From the NCBI GenBank assembly GCA_026129915.1, contig JAHCHD010000001.1:1-64000 (forward strand): DNA of 64,000 bases, written 5' to 3'. The notes beneath the pieces are model-generated. The model made no database searches. It saw only the letters and a list, made by a program, of their open reading frames with translations, and had not been told where the DNA came from. Shown piece after piece: positions 35,265 to 43,699 of the stretch. Position numbers and translations under genes: made by a program. The DNA comes from Bryobacterales bacterium. Its GTDB lineage: Bacteria > Acidobacteriota > Terriglobia > Bryobacterales > Bryobacteraceae. The stretch's first letter is position 1. Each line of letters starts with the position of its first letter.

Positions 35265-36443
35265 ATGCAACCCATCCTCGATCATCCCTGGTTCGTTCCA
35301 CTCCTCACCGGAGCCTGCATCATCGCGCTGTTCCCACTGGTGGCGGGCTACCTGGTGCTGGTGGAGCGGAAGGTGCTCGCGGATATGCAGGCGCGCCTTG
35401 GCCCGATGCGTGTGGGTCCTCATGGCTTCCTTCAGCCCATCGCCGACGCGCTGAAACTGCTTCTGAAAGAAGACACCATTCCCGCGGATGCCGACCGTCG
35501 GATCTTCTGGGTGGCGCCCGTCCTGGCGGCGCTGACGGCGCTTTCCGCACTTGGGTTTATCCCTTTCGGTGCAGGTATCTTTGTGGCGGATGTGAATGTA
35601 GGCATCCTGGCTGTTAGCGCGATGTCCTCTGTGGGAATCATCGGCATCATCCTAGGCGGGTGGAGTTCAAATTCGCACTATTCCCTACTGGGTTCGCTAC
35701 GCAGCGCCGCCCAGTTGGTTAGCTACGAAGTGGCCCTTGGCCTGGGGCTGCTCGCCGGCGTGATGGCGGTGGGCACCCTGAGTATGGTGGAAGCAGTGCA
35801 GAACCAGTTGGTTCGCGGGACGTGGGGCATTTTTGACAATTTCGGTCTGATGATCATCTCTTTCGTGGTTTACTTCATCGCATCCATCGCCGAAACCAAC
35901 CGTGCGCCCTTTGACCTTCCGGAAGCCGAGTCGGAGCTGGTGGCTGGGTATATGACCGAGTACAGCGGTTTCCGCTGGGCGCTGTTCTTCCTAGCCGAGT
36001 ACGCGGCGATATGCGTGGTGGCTGGAGTGGCTGTCACTGTGTTCTTTGGCGGTTGGCTGCGGCCTTTCCCCAGCTTCGCGTGGCTGGAATGGCCCATGAA
36101 TGCCGGATTTCCGGCCATAGTCTTCGTGGTGTCCGGGTTGGGCTGTCTCTACCTGCTGCCGCGGCTGAAACCCCTGGATCAGCGGCTGATCCTGCTGGCC
36201 ATCGCGTTCTTTCTGGTAGCCTGCGGAGCGCTGTTCCTCTGGCCCGTCGTGGCTGCCGCCCTTGCCGGGCCCTTCTGGTTCTTCTTCAAGATTGCGGTGA
36301 TCATCTACAGTATGGTCTGGATGCGGGCTACGTTCCCTCGCCTGCGCTATGACCAACTGATGAGCCTCGGCTGGTTCTATCTCATCCCCATTGGCATGCT
36401 GATGCTTCTGGTGCATGCGGTAGTAGGCGTGGCGCGCGGCTGA
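35265..36443 (+). CDS. nuoH: NADH-quinone oxidoreductase subunit H
   Basis: A 392-residue membrane subunit that forms the quinone entry site with NuoB/D. Motifs include YLVLVERKVLADMQARLGPMRVGPHGFLQPIADALKLLLKED and ETNRAPFDLPEAESELVAGYMTEYSGFRWALFFLAEY (from about residue 209). It is somewhat longer than the usual 320-350 residues, due to an extended C-terminal region with extra helices. Its place after nuoN, rather than between nuoG and nuoI, is unusual. Confidence 0.94.
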   Translation: MQPILDHPWFVPLLTGACIIALFPLVAGYLVLVERKVLADMQARLGPMRVGPHGFLQPIADALKLLLKEDTIPADADRRIFWVAPVLAALTALSALGFIPFGAGIFVADVNVGILAVSAMSSVGIIGIILGGWSSNSHYSLLGSLRSAAQLVSYEVALGLGLLAGVMAVGTLSMVEAVQNQLVRGTWGIFDNFGLMIISFVVYFIASIAETNRAPFDLPEAESELVAGYMTEYSGFRWALFFLAEYAAICVVAGVAVTVFFGGWLRPFPSFAWLEWPMNAGFPAIVFVVSGLGCLYLLPRLKPLDQRLILLAIAFFLVACGALFLWPVVAAALAGPFWFFFKIAVIIYSMVWMRATFPRLRYDQLMSLGWFYLIPIGMLMLLVHAVVGVARG

Positions 36444-36557
36444 GCCGTGACCTCTATTTGGAAGCTTCCGCGGACAACCGTACCTGCCGGTGATTGGCGG
36501 AGCGGTTCTATACAATTGCTCCAATTTCGGGTTTCCTCCCCTACACTGAGAACACCT

Positions 36558-37148
36558 ATGCGTGTACCGCTTCGCTTGCTCGTATTGCTGACAACCGCGC
36601 TCTGCCTATACTCGGCACTAGCCGGGGCTCAACAGTCTGGTGTTGTTGTGCTGGAGGAAAGCGACTTCGAGTCCACACCCAATGCGCCCCCACTGAGCCT
36701 GCCGCTGGACCCTCATGCGCCGCCACCTAGCCCTTCCGGCGGCACGGGTGAGGTGCACCATTTTGATCCTCGGCGAGATGCGAAGGCAGACATTCGATAT
36801 GCCCTCCAGGTGGCCGCCCGTGAGCGGAAGCACGTGCTGCTGGACGTTGGCGGAACTTGGTGCCCATTCTGCAAAGTGCTGGATGCGTTCTTTGACAACA
36901 ACGCCGACATTCTTGCGCTCCGCAGTCGGAGCTTCGTCTACGTAAAGGTGAACTTTAGCAAGGAGAATCAGAACGAAGCGGCCCTTCAGGACTATCCGCT
37001 TATCCGCGGATATCCGCACTTCTTTGTGCTGGACGCAACAGGCAAGCTCGTCACCAGCCAGCGCGTCGCTCTGCTGGGTACCCAGAGCGGTTACAGTCCG
37101 GATAGATTCCGGAATTTTCTGAGGTCAGCGGGGCCGAAAGGGAAGTAG
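36558..37148 (+). CDS. Exported thioredoxin-like protein, CPFC active site
   Basis: A 196-residue protein with a signal peptide (residues 1-24), a Pro-rich spacer (about 40-65), and a thioredoxin-fold domain (about 66-190): EVHHFDPRRDAKADIRYALQVA, HVLLDVGGTWCPFCKVLDAFF, VYVKVNFSKENQNE, GYPHFFVLDATGKLV. The redox motif W101-C102-P-F-C105 replaces the canonical CGPC and suits a thiol reductase or disulfide exchanger of the DUF255/DsbD-gamma kind. It is paralogous to 38284-38850. TACACT at 36542-36547, just before the start, may be a -10 element. Periplasmic location is inferred from the signal peptide. Confidence 0.85.
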   Translation: MRVPLRLLVLLTTALCLYSALAGAQQSGVVVLEESDFESTPNAPPLSLPLDPHAPPPSPSGGTGEVHHFDPRRDAKADIRYALQVAARERKHVLLDVGGTWCPFCKVLDAFFDNNADILALRSRSFVYVKVNFSKENQNEAALQDYPLIRGYPHFFVLDATGKLVTSQRVALLGTQSGYSPDRFRNFLRSAGPKGK

Positions 37149-37167
37149 CGGGGAGAGGGATAAAGAA

Positions 37168-37204
37168 AATGCCAGCCTGATCCCTATGGATGCTGGCTGG
37201 CATT
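37168..37204. terminator. Bidirectional intrinsic terminator
   Basis: Nine-pair stem AATGCCAGC/GCTGGCATT with a 19-base loop. It is followed by TTCTCT on the plus strand and by TTTTCTTT on the minus strand. It sits between the convergent thioredoxin-like gene and the hypothetical gene 37265-37699, and supports both being transcribed. Confidence 0.75.
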
Positions 37205-37264
37205 TCTCTGCTGAGGAAGTTCGAATCGGACTGGTAAATTCTCAATCGCGCGGTCGTGCGTCTT

Positions 37265-37699
37265 TCATTCCATACCGAAATGATGGCCGCGGCTCAACAA
37301 CTGGGGCAGCAACTTCTTTCCTTCATGGAGCCCAAGTTTGCGCACTGCTAAGGCTTCCACTGCGCGGGTACGCTCGCGCACAAACACCACCTGCCACGGG
37401 TTTGATTGCGCGCTGCTGGTGGTGGAGAACCCACGAGAAGACTGCACGGCATTTCCGCCCGCTGAGCCGATGCGGATCTTCGTGAAATCGAAACGTTTGC
37501 CTCCGCCCATTGGCTCGACAAAGCCTGCGAGGTGAAGGAGGTATTCCACGTCAAAGGTGTCTTCGGGTAGATATTTGGCCTTCTCTGCAAGAAACCTGGC
37601 TAAAGCCACCACCATGGGATTACGGTGCTCACCCATCTCCTGCAGAGAAATTCTGCCGATGCTGGGAAGGCCTAGGTCGAAGAAGGTCTTCACTCTCAT
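37265..37699 (-). CDS. Hypothetical protein
   Basis: A 144-residue protein I do not recognise. It is a soluble mixed alpha/beta sequence beginning MRVKTFFDLGLPSIGRISLQEMGEHRNPMVVALARFLAEKAKYLPED, with a basic C-terminus and no signal peptide or membrane span. Composition is not the Arg/Pro-heavy type of random antisense frames. AAAGG precedes the ATG and a two-way terminator lies just downstream. It is flanked by the two thioredoxin-like paralogues but transcribed oppositely. Confidence 0.55.
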   Translation of the reverse strand: MRVKTFFDLGLPSIGRISLQEMGEHRNPMVVALARFLAEKAKYLPEDTFDVEYLLHLAGFVEPMGGGKRFDFTKIRIGSAGGNAVQSSRGFSTTSSAQSNPWQVVFVRERTRAVEALAVRKLGLHEGKKLLPQLLSRGHHFGME

Positions 37700-38283
37700 C
37701 CCAATAGTACCTTTGAACTTATAGTATGCCAGTTGATTCTCTCAGATAAAACAGAAATTGCAATCTGATCGGAATTTTTCGGGAAACTGCGCATATCCGT
37801 CAAGGTTGGGAGACAGTCCAACCTTGGCATACGCTGTGTGAACGCGGATGGCAGAAGGGGGGCTGATACTCGTAAACTATTGAATTGTTGGAAGCACAGC
37901 CTGAGCATCACGAATTAATCCTAAAGGTGGTCCATTTCCCGCCAGGGATTGGTATGTGTCTGCTGGAATGCCGCCGTTGATCGGCTTCCACGACTTCCTC
38001 CTAGTACTTTATCCGTACTGATAGCGAAATCGGCCTGAGTCCTAATGCGATCGCCGACTCAGTCCTAAGCAACCGAAAAGTTTTTGTTCCGGCTTTCAGG
38101 TGGACGGAGACGGCAGCTTTCCAGACGGGTGGGTGGCGGAAACGGTTGCGATGCATTGCCCGTCGCAATTAAGGCATCGCACGTTCCAGGAACCGGCCAA
38201 GGAGCCCAGTGAAATCTGCCGTGGGAGCCGGCCGGCCACAGTCCGCGTCGCTTCGCCTACAATGTGAGGGGTTCTTCTTTTTC
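37700..38283. other. 584-base intergenic stretch with a strong hairpin
   Basis: The base composition is locally more AT-rich than the surroundings. A perfect nine-pair stem (CAAGGTTGG/CCAACCTTG, 37801-37809 and 37818-37826, eight-base loop) stands out; no T-tract follows. A short repeat (GAGTCCTAA ... CAGTCCTAA) lies at about 38035-38070. TACAAT (38258-38263) may be the -10 of the next gene. No gene was recognised; a small RNA cannot be excluded. Confidence 0.45.
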
Positions 38284-38850
38284 ATGCGAAATTCAATTTT
38301 GCTGACATCTGCTATCCTGCTCGGTCTTGGGTGGATTGCTACTCCATGGGCGGACGCTCAGGTTTTGACCGCGCGCGTTTTTGTGCTGGATGAAGCAGGC
38401 GGGAAGAGGGTGCCGCCGCAAGCTGCTCCCAAGGCCGCTGCTGATCCAGGCGAAGTGAATGTTTACGATCCGGGCCGCGACGCGGCCGCCGACATCCGGC
38501 AGGCCCTTGCCGCCGCCCGCAAGCAGGGCAAGCATGTGCTGCTTGAGGTTGGGGGAGTGTGGTGCATCTGGTGCAAGATCCTGGACCGGTATTTCGAGGA
38601 CAACCCAGACCTACTCGCTCTCCGCAAGGCGAGCTACGTTATGGTGAAGGTGAATTTCAGCAAGGAAAACGAGAACATTGCGGTCCTTCAAAGGTATCCG
38701 AAAGCGAGTGGCTATCCCCATTTCTACGTGCTGGACGCCCAGGGCGCACTGCTGAAGTCTCAGGATACCGGTGAGCTGGAAGAGGGGCGCAGCTACGATC
38801 ATGGCCGCATGCGAAATTTCCTGAAGTCGAATGCGCCTGCCAAGCAATAG
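38284..38850 (+). CDS. Exported thioredoxin-like protein, CIWC active site
   Basis: A 188-residue paralogue of 36558-37148. It has a signal peptide (1-25), a shorter spacer, then the same domain: GEVNVYDPGRDAAADIRQALAAA, HVLLEVGGVWCIWCKILDRYF, VMVKVNFSKENEN, SGYPHFYVLDAQGALL. The active site is W93-C94-I-W-C97. Conserved NFSKEN and GYPHF blocks show common descent by duplication. I start at 38284 because the signal begins there, not at an upstream in-frame codon. Confidence 0.85.
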   Translation: MRNSILLTSAILLGLGWIATPWADAQVLTARVFVLDEAGGKRVPPQAAPKAAADPGEVNVYDPGRDAAADIRQALAAARKQGKHVLLEVGGVWCIWCKILDRYFEDNPDLLALRKASYVMVKVNFSKENENIAVLQRYPKASGYPHFYVLDAQGALLKSQDTGELEEGRSYDHGRMRNFLKSNAPAKQ

Positions 38851-38925
38851 CGCTTGTGGAAGCTGTTCGACCGGATGGGAATTGGCGTCTCAACCTGTGT
38901 CCGGAACGGCGATACAATCAGGGCC

Positions 38926-40356
38926 ATGCTGACACGCCGCGCCTTCCTTGCCGCTTCGGCCGCCCCGATGGTCTGGTCGCAAACCTCCAGACCAGGCGGA
39001 CCCCGCAATGTGCTGTTCATTGCCGTGGATGACCTGAACGATTGGATAGGCTGCATGGGAGGGCACCCGCAGACCAAGACCCCGAACTTAGATCGCTTGG
39101 CTGCCCAAGGGGTGCTCTTCACCAACGCGCATTGTGCCGCTCCTCTTTGCAATCCGTCCCGCGCCGCCCTGATGACCGGCATTCGCCCCACCACCTCTGG
39201 TGTCTATGAGAACAACCAGCCCTTTCGGCAATCGCCGATCGTGAAGGACGCTGTTACGTTGCCTTCCCATCTCCGCGCCCACGGCTACCGGGCCATAGGA
39301 GCGGGGAAGATCTACCACGGCAGCTATCCGGACCCGCGGAGCTGGGATGACTACTGGCCTTCTCAGATTCGCAACCAGCCGCCGTCCCCTGTCCCACCAG
39401 TGTTACCTGCCAATGGAGTGCCCGGCTCGGGCAACCTCGACTGGGGTCCGGTGGACAACCCGGAAGAGGAAATGGGCGACCACGGTGTGGCGACCTGGAC
39501 CATTAATCAGCTCTCTCGAAAAGTCACTGAGCCACTGTTTCTTGCCTGCGGCATCTACCGCCCTCACTTGCCCTGGTACGTGCCAAAGAAATACTTCGAT
39601 CTCTTTCCGCTAAGTTCCATCGAGTTGCCTTCGGTGAACGAAAACGACCTCGAGGACGTGCCGCCGATAGCCCAGCAGATTGCTACCCGCCAAGGCGACC
39701 ACAAGCGGATTACCAGCGCGGGGAGGTGGCGCGAGGCCGTCCAGGGCTACCTAGCCTCGATTGCTTTCGCAGACGCACAGATCGGCAGGGTACTGCGCGC
39801 CCTCGAAACCGGGCCCAATGCCAGGGACTTCCATGTGGTGCTGTGGAGCGACCACGGCTGGCACTTAGGGGAAAAGCTACACTGGCGGAAGTTCGCCCTC
39901 TGGGAGGAGGCTACCCACAACGTGCTGATGATGGCCTCCCCCGGCGTAACCCGTCCGGGTGGGCGCTGCACCCGCGGGGTGAACCTGCTTGACGTCTATC
40001 CCACCCTGACCGAAGTGTTGGGTGTGCCAAAGCCCGCGGCGGTGGAAGGTGAAAGCCTGGTGCGGTTCCTTAAGAATCCGACGGCACCGAAGAGCACACC
40101 CACGCTTACCACGTATGGCCGCGGAAACCACTCGCTACGAGACGAACGGTGGCGTTACACCCGCTACAAGGACGGAACCGAGGAACTCTACGATCACCAG
40201 AGCGACCCGCTGGAATGGAAGAACCTCGCAAGCGAAGCGCGCCACGCGCCGGTGAAGCAGCGCATGGCGGGTTTTCTGCCGAAATCGGAAGCGGCGGAAT
40301 CCCCCGTTGCGCGCGGGAACGGAAACGAGGGCGGCGGAGAGCCCACCGCCCTGTGA
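38926..40356 (+). CDS. Exported type I sulfatase (iduronate-2-sulfatase-like)
   Basis: A 476-residue sulfatase with a Tat-like signal (LTRRAFLAASAAPMVWS). Metal ligands D35-D36 (FIAVDDLNDWIG) and the formylglycine motif C75-N-P-S-R79 are intact, followed by ALMTGIRPTTSGVY, YHG, and the C-terminal WSDHGWHLGEKLHWRKFALWEEATHNVLMM. The DDLNDWIG start and the CNPSR context resemble iduronate/choline sulfatase relatives. It would release sulfate from a sulfated sugar. An anaerobic or aerobic formylglycine-generating enzyme must be encoded elsewhere. The neighbouring epimerase and heparinase-like genes suggest glycan use. Confidence 0.87.
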   Translation: MLTRRAFLAASAAPMVWSQTSRPGGPRNVLFIAVDDLNDWIGCMGGHPQTKTPNLDRLAAQGVLFTNAHCAAPLCNPSRAALMTGIRPTTSGVYENNQPFRQSPIVKDAVTLPSHLRAHGYRAIGAGKIYHGSYPDPRSWDDYWPSQIRNQPPSPVPPVLPANGVPGSGNLDWGPVDNPEEEMGDHGVATWTINQLSRKVTEPLFLACGIYRPHLPWYVPKKYFDLFPLSSIELPSVNENDLEDVPPIAQQIATRQGDHKRITSAGRWREAVQGYLASIAFADAQIGRVLRALETGPNARDFHVVLWSDHGWHLGEKLHWRKFALWEEATHNVLMMASPGVTRPGGRCTRGVNLLDVYPTLTEVLGVPKPAAVEGESLVRFLKNPTAPKSTPTLTTYGRGNHSLRDERWRYTRYKDGTEELYDHQSDPLEWKNLASEARHAPVKQRMAGFLPKSEAAESPVARGNGNEGGGEPTAL

Positions 40357-40378
40357 CTCTGAGCCAGTACGAGGACCT

Positions 40379-41530
40379 CTAGCGCGATTCCGTAAGGAAA
40401 CGGTAGACCGTGGTGCTGGTAAAGGTATCCCCTGGCTTCAGCACGACAGAGGGAAACACCGCTCTGTTGGGTGAATCAGGGAAGTGTTGCGTTTCTAAGC
40501 AGAAGCCGAAGCGTTTGCCGTAGGCCGTCCCGCCCTTACCCGTAACGCTGCCGTCGAGGAAATTGCCCGTATAGAACTGCAACCCTGGCTGGTCAGTGAG
40601 CACTTCCAACACCCGACCACTCGTGTTCTCTTTCACACGCGCAGCCAGGCGCAGATTGCCGGTATCACCGTTGAGCACAAAGTTATGGTCGTAGCCGCCC
40701 CCGAGCTTGATCTGCTCCTCGTTGGCGTCGATGCGGGCCCCAATCGCCACGGGGGAACGGAAGTCAAATGGCGTGGCGTCTACTTGCCGCAACTCACCAG
40801 TAGGAATCAGGCCGCTATCGACAGGTGTGAAGCGGTCGGCGTTGATAGTCACCACATGGTCCAGGATGCTGCCCTTGCCTGCCCCGGCCAGGTTGAAATA
40901 GCTATGGTTGGTAACATTTAGCACGGTATCAGCATCGGTGGTGGCTCGGTAGTCAATCTGAATCTGGTTGTCCGCTTTCAAGGAGTAGGTGACACTGACG
41001 GTGAGCGTACCTGGGTAGCCTTCTTCGCCATCCGGACTTACATAAGTGAAGCGCACGGCCGGGCCGTCGTTGGTGGGCACCTCCTCAGCGCTCCACAGTT
41101 TCTTGTCGAAGCCCTCCAGGCCACCATGGAGCGCATTCGGCCCGTTGTTGGTTGCCAGGCGGTACTCCTTTTCGTTTAGGGTGAAGCGTCCCTTCGCGAT
41201 GCGGTTGGCGTAGCGTCCCACGGTGGCACCCATGTACGGGTGTTTGCCCAGATAGCCTTCCAGTGAATCGAAGCCGAGCACGACATCCGCCACATTGCCC
41301 TTCGCGTCAGGCGTCTTCACTCGCGTCAGGTGGGCGCCGTAGTTCGTAACGGCGATCTCCATTCCGTTTGTGTTTCGCAGCACATAGAGCTGCGCTGGCT
41401 TTCCATCTACAAGGCCAAACTCCGATTTTTCCAAGGTAACTGACACAGGGACCTCCTCTTTCTTCGCGGCACAGCCAGCCAGCATCGAAAGGGCCAATAC
41501 GGCTACGGCAAAACCAACGGGAATCTTCAT
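40379..41530 (-). CDS. galM: Lipoprotein aldose 1-epimerase (mutarotase)
   Basis: A 383-residue galactose mutarotase-family enzyme that interconverts alpha and beta anomers of aldoses. Residues include the general base/acid pair in NALHGG...FDKKLW, NVTNHSYFNLAG and YDHNFVL, and the Glu near the C-terminus (FCLETQHFPDSPN). The signal ends in a lipobox LAGC (Cys20), so it is a membrane-anchored periplasmic form. I start at 41530. Upstream, two copies of a 28-base repeat each contain a TACAAT -10-like box. Confidence 0.9.
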   Translation of the reverse strand: MKIPVGFAVAVLALSMLAGCAAKKEEVPVSVTLEKSEFGLVDGKPAQLYVLRNTNGMEIAVTNYGAHLTRVKTPDAKGNVADVVLGFDSLEGYLGKHPYMGATVGRYANRIAKGRFTLNEKEYRLATNNGPNALHGGLEGFDKKLWSAEEVPTNDGPAVRFTYVSPDGEEGYPGTLTVSVTYSLKADNQIQIDYRATTDADTVLNVTNHSYFNLAGAGKGSILDHVVTINADRFTPVDSGLIPTGELRQVDATPFDFRSPVAIGARIDANEEQIKLGGGYDHNFVLNGDTGNLRLAARVKENTSGRVLEVLTDQPGLQFYTGNFLDGSVTGKGGTAYGKRFGFCLETQHFPDSPNRAVFPSVVLKPGDTFTSTTVYRFLTESR

Positions 41531-41540
41531 GGACCTATTC

Positions 41541-41596
41541 TCGCTCAATTGGATTGTATTCGCGCCACTCGCTCAATTGGATTGTATTCGCGCCAT
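41541..41596. repeat. Two tandem 28-base repeats in the galM promoter region
   Basis: The unit TCGCTCAATTGGATTGTATT plus CGCGCCA(C/T) occurs twice back to back (41541-41568 and 41569-41596) with a single difference in the last base. Read on the minus strand each carries TACAAT (plus 41553-41558 and 41581-41586). It lies 11 bases before the galM start. It looks like a recent duplication of a promoter or operator. Confidence 0.9.
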
Positions 41597-41709
41597 TGGA
41601 AATGCCAGGCGGGGCGTTTGCGTGGTGAAATCCGGAGATCGTGGCCCAAGTAGAAAGGAACCGAAATCTGTCGCCGCGAGTCGAGCCTAAGCGGCGCATC
41701 AAGATAGGA

Positions 41710-43566
41710 TCAATCCCAAGCATCAAGGGGGCGGACGAAGCTGGCGCCCCGGGGAGCGTTTGGGTTTTCCAGCGGGTGCAACACTAATGTCACCGTACCG
41801 CGCTGTACGGGCTGGCGCGTGCGGATCACCAGCTTGCGGTATTCGGTGTTGGACTGCTCGAACGTGCCATCCGCACCGGCCGGGGTGGCCGCGCGTGGGG
41901 GCTCCTGAACAAAGTCGAGCGCCGTGCGTGCAATGCCGCGCACCTCCACCATCTTGTTGCCAAGGATTAGTCGCGCGCGGTCAATATCCACCTTTACCTC
42001 AGCCATGGTATGGATCTGGCATTGGTAGATGGCGGGCTTCTTGAGTTCAAACTCGTCCTGCACCAGTAAAATCCGCCGGTCCTCCATCAGACGGATACCG
42101 CGCCTGACCGAGGTTGCCACCTCAGCGTATCCGGGCGTGAGATCCGCGATGGCGTGGGCGCTGCCATTGGCCGCGCCTGACGACGTGATGATGCCGCGGG
42201 CAGGTGTTTGCTGGCCCTTCCCGTCGAATAGGATCACGTTCTGTCCGTGGCTATTCAGCCGGTAATAGTCCCACCGCTTGGCACCGAAGTAGCCGGGCAG
42301 GTCGTAGTCATCCACGCCGAGTTCCTCCACCCAACGCTCACCCATGGCATCGAACACAAAGGTTCCCATCTCCAATTGCGAATGCGCGACGCCATTGTGC
42401 CCCGCGTAGAACCCTACGTACGAGGCGCCCGGACTCCACGAGGAACGTAGCATGGCGGCGTGCATGCCAAGGAAGACCCGATCCCTGGGCGTACTTCCGT
42501 CGCGGGGCGGAAGTGGATCGGGCTGGTACCAAAGCAGGCTTAAAGGATGATCTCCGCTGGCATTGGCGGAAGCGGCCCAGTGCCACAACGGGCGGTGGAA
42601 CCGCCGCGCCATCCAGTGCAGCCACGGGAAACCCCGGTCCGTTTGACGGCGGCAGTCTGAGAAGTTGAAAAAGAGCCCGGTGGGTCCTGTGGCGTGCAGG
42701 TAGAAATCGCCCGTTTCGCTGAAGCCGCGGGCCTCGTCGATGCCAAAACGGTTACCCAGCGCGGTTTCGAGGCCCGCCAGCAAGGGCACCGTGTAGCGCA
42801 GCGTGTACTGCCAATAGCCGACACCCTCAAACCATCCGCCGTCCGGAGCGAATTCCTTCATCGCGGCAGGAAGTGACTTCAGGGCCGCCGGCAGAATCTT
42901 GTTCGTAAGGTCCGGTTCAGTTTCGGCGATGGCAAGCGCGCCCAGCACCATCCCGGCATTGCAGACCTGGTTCCAGTTATTGGTGCTGATAGCCCAGCGA
43001 GCGGGCACGCCGCCAGGGCCGCCTTCGTAGCCCGTCGCGATTCCGGGGCGCAGACCTTTCTCGACGATGGCTTCTCTGATCACGCGCCGGTCGTCCGCGC
43101 TGAGGGCATCGTGCAGCCAGTCGTAGGCAATTGCGAAGGCGTGCGTCATCTCTGCCACGTCGAGAAAATGCGAAGGGTTCCAGTTTGGAAAATTCGCGGC
43201 GGAACGAAGGTTGTTGCGGACGCCGTCGAGCCAGCGGGCCTCGGGGGCCAATAGGTAGAGCGTGGCGAACACATAGACGCGCTCCACGCAGTTTCTGCTC
43301 TGCGTCAGCAGGCGAGGACCGATCAACTGGTAATGGACGGGGGGTTCTTTCAGTAATGCTTCGCCGCGCGCCCGCAGCCGCGTGAGCAGAGCGCGGGCAC
43401 GTTCGTCGTCCGCTAGTAACTGCCGGGTTTGGCTGAGCGTATCGTCAGTGATGAGCAGTCGCGGATGTTCCGGCTTCAGGTTCGCTAGCAGGCCGGGGTC
43501 AGCGGCCAGCGAAGGCCAGGAGGTCGCCACGGCGGCGAGCAGCGAAGTAAAGGAGCGGCGCTGCAT
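41710..43566 (-). CDS. Exported heparinase II/III-like polysaccharide lyase
   Basis: A 618-residue protein. It has an N-terminal signal (MQRRSFTSLLAAVATSWPSLA), an alpha/alpha-toroid (about 25-330) with EMTHAFAIAYDWLHDAL, STNNWNQVCNAGMVLGALAIAE and APDGGWFEGVGYWQYTLRY, and a beta-sandwich heparinase II/III C-terminal domain with YAGHNGVAHSQLEMGTFVFDAMGERWVEELGVDDYDLPGYF. The His/Tyr catalytic residues of the family should lie in NNWN/GYWxY and HSQLEMG. It probably cleaves an acidic polysaccharide. Start at 43566 is chosen at the twin-Arg signal. Confidence 0.8.
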   Translation of the reverse strand: MQRRSFTSLLAAVATSWPSLAADPGLLANLKPEHPRLLITDDTLSQTRQLLADDERARALLTRLRARGEALLKEPPVHYQLIGPRLLTQSRNCVERVYVFATLYLLAPEARWLDGVRNNLRSAANFPNWNPSHFLDVAEMTHAFAIAYDWLHDALSADDRRVIREAIVEKGLRPGIATGYEGGPGGVPARWAISTNNWNQVCNAGMVLGALAIAETEPDLTNKILPAALKSLPAAMKEFAPDGGWFEGVGYWQYTLRYTVPLLAGLETALGNRFGIDEARGFSETGDFYLHATGPTGLFFNFSDCRRQTDRGFPWLHWMARRFHRPLWHWAASANASGDHPLSLLWYQPDPLPPRDGSTPRDRVFLGMHAAMLRSSWSPGASYVGFYAGHNGVAHSQLEMGTFVFDAMGERWVEELGVDDYDLPGYFGAKRWDYYRLNSHGQNVILFDGKGQQTPARGIITSSGAANGSAHAIADLTPGYAEVATSVRRGIRLMEDRRILLVQDEFELKKPAIYQCQIHTMAEVKVDIDRARLILGNKMVEVRGIARTALDFVQEPPRAATPAGADGTFEQSNTEYRKLVIRTRQPVQRGTVTLVLHPLENPNAPRGASFVRPLDAWD

Positions 43567-43699
43567 TCTGGTATGAGGATACCCCACCGGACACACGGAT
43601 TCGGCGGCGGTATGAGTATTTACAGGTGTAACTGCAGGGGCCGAGGTTCAAATGATCCGCAACTTTCCACTGGCTGTGGAGCTTAATCTGAAGGTAATC

